The position numbers were made by a program, and so were the translations under genes. A stretch of 7,125 nt of DNA, taken from assembly GCA_964579325.1 (NCBI GenBank), contig CAZOHN010000189.1, positions 1 through 7,125 on the forward strand, given 5' to 3'. The notes below the pieces were generated by a model that saw nothing but the letters and a program-made list of their open reading frames with translations, searched no databases and was not told where the DNA came from. Positions 6,165-7,125 of the stretch are shown here, in pieces. Within the stretch, counting starts at the first letter, position 1. Every line of letters begins with the position of its first letter. The stretch is from CAZOHN01 sp964579325. GTDB taxonomy: Bacteria > Pseudomonadota > Alphaproteobacteria > Rhodobacterales > Rhodobacteraceae.

Positions 6165-7109
6165 TTATGAAGCATTCTGTCGGTCCGGTATCCGATGCTC
6201 CCGGATACCACGCGCAAGCTCCATGAAGGCCGCGATCGCAGGAGCGCCGCCCAGGTCGGCGGGCCCGACCACGTAGACCGAATTTACCTCCTCGGCGTCC
6301 TCGATTTCGCAGACCGCGATCCGGTGATCGAAGCCGATCTCGGAGGCGAAGGCGAGACCGACGCCCAGTCCCGAGGCCACTGCCTCTCGGATCGCCTCCC
6401 GGCTCGGCAATTCGAGGAACGGGTCAAGCGCCAGCCCATGCTGCGCGGCTTCCCGTTGGACTTGGGTGAAGGTCATCGACGGGGCGCCCCTCAGCAGGAT
6501 CGGCTCTTCGAACACCCGTCGCCAGGTCACCTTGCCCTGTCCCGCCAGCAGGTGCCCGGCCGGGACCATGGCCGCGAGGCGCTGACGCTCCAGCAAAACG
6601 CAGGAGAACTGCTCCGATGGCGGACCGGACATGGTCATGATAGCAATGTCGATCTCGGATTTCTTGAGCGCATCCAGCAGCGACCACGTGTTCGATTGGC
6701 TCAACCCCAGTCGCACGGCGGGATTGGCCTGGCGAAAGCGACCGATCAAAGCCATTGCTTGGGGCGGCGTGCTGAAGCCGACGCGCAGATAGCCCGCCTG
6801 CAGACCTTTGAGGCCGCGCCCGGCAGCCCCGAAAGCATCGACCTGGGCGAGGATCTGCTTGACATGCCCATAGATGGGGCGGCCCATTTCCGTCAGCGCG
6901 GCCCCGGGCCGCCTGTCCACCAACTTGAAGCCCAGGTAGTCCTCGAGGTTCTGGAGCCGGATCGATACCGAAGGTTGGCTGATGCCCAGCACTTGGGCCG
7001 CTCGGGAAAAGCTCCCCGTTTCGTGCACTGCCGCAAAAGCCCTCAGATCAGCGAGCTGCGGATCGGCCCCCGGGAGCTCTGACGATCGCAACCGACTACC
7101 TTTTCCCAT
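6165..7109 (-). CDS. LysR-type transcriptional regulator
   Basis: A 314-residue cytoplasmic DNA-binding regulator of normal LysR-family length. Residues about 20-78 form the winged helix-turn-helix: the stretch from L22 through F34, A37-A38 and Q45-P46-S47-V48-S49 is the usual LysR recognition-helix pattern, followed by L55-E56 and a linker helix to about residue 100. Residues about 105-305 form the effector-binding domain, with the familiar S-R-E-A-x-x-x-A-V-A-S-G-L-G-V-G pattern at 236-251. The ATG at 7109 is the only Met before residue 75 and is preceded by AGAGGA (7125-7120) at about 10 nt. The gene has the same direction as the transporter genes and lies upstream of them, rather than divergent as is common for LysR regulators, so it may be cotranscribed or may act on the gap at 6091-6164. 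That it controls the hydrolase and transporter genes is inferred from position. The effector is unknown. Confidence 0.93.
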   Translation of the reverse strand: MGKGSRLRSSELPGADPQLADLRAFAAVHETGSFSRAAQVLGISQPSVSIRLQNLEDYLGFKLVDRRPGAALTEMGRPIYGHVKQILAQVDAFGAAGRGLKGLQAGYLRVGFSTPPQAMALIGRFRQANPAVRLGLSQSNTWSLLDALKKSEIDIAIMTMSGPPSEQFSCVLLERQRLAAMVPAGHLLAGQGKVTWRRVFEEPILLRGAPSMTFTQVQREAAQHGLALDPFLELPSREAIREAVASGLGVGLAFASEIGFDHRIAVCEIEDAEEVNSVYVVGPADLGGAPAIAAFMELARGIREHRIPDRQNAS

Positions 7110-7125
7110 TCAACGGTCTTCCTCT

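Noticed and set aside
6161..6166. T-run at the end of the LysR gene as a terminator
   Set aside because: The T-run is on the plus strand, so the minus-strand transcript has A residues there, and no GC stem precedes it in the right orientation.
6195..7082. A 295-codon open frame on the plus strand opposite the LysR gene
   Set aside because: Mirrors the full LysR reading frame; the LysR protein has strong family motifs while this one has none.

Overview
The window reads as part of one bacterial operon transcribed entirely on the minus strand, from the right-hand end of the window leftwards. The DNA is GC-rich. Coding is almost gapless, with short gaps and overlapping start and stop codons. The protein style points to an alphaproteobacterium, most likely of the Rhodobacterales/Rhizobiales type; that placement is an impression from protein style, not a measured result.

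Layout in order of transcription: (1) 7109-6165, a LysR-type transcriptional regulator; (2) 6164-6091, a 74-bp gap that holds the only AT-rich island in the window and is the natural place for a promoter and operator; (3) 6090-5197, a cytoplasmic PHP-fold metallohydrolase of the CehA/McbA-like group; (4) 5155-3632, a secreted solute-binding protein of family 5 (the peptide/nickel group); (5) 3631-3553, a gap with a perfect 9-bp GC-rich inverted repeat; (6) 3552-2632 and 2635-1754, two inner-membrane permeases of the DppB and DppC types; (7) 1761-793 and 793-29, two ATPases of the DppD and DppF types. The last four genes overlap one another by 4, 8 and 1 bases, which suggests translational coupling. 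The first 28 bases hold a purine-rich ribosome-binding-like site for a further gene that would begin just outside the window.

Together these genes form a complete ABC importer (binding protein, two permeases, two ATPases) with a metal-dependent hydrolase and a regulator. The simplest model is that a small organic molecule is captured in the periplasm, imported, and cleaved in the cytoplasm by the PHP enzyme, with the LysR protein responding to the substrate or a product. The substrate cannot be named from sequence. The binding protein appears to lack the aspartate that holds the peptide amino terminus in DppA/OppA, so a non-peptide ligand is plausible. No mobile elements, CRISPR arrays, tRNA or rRNA genes were seen.
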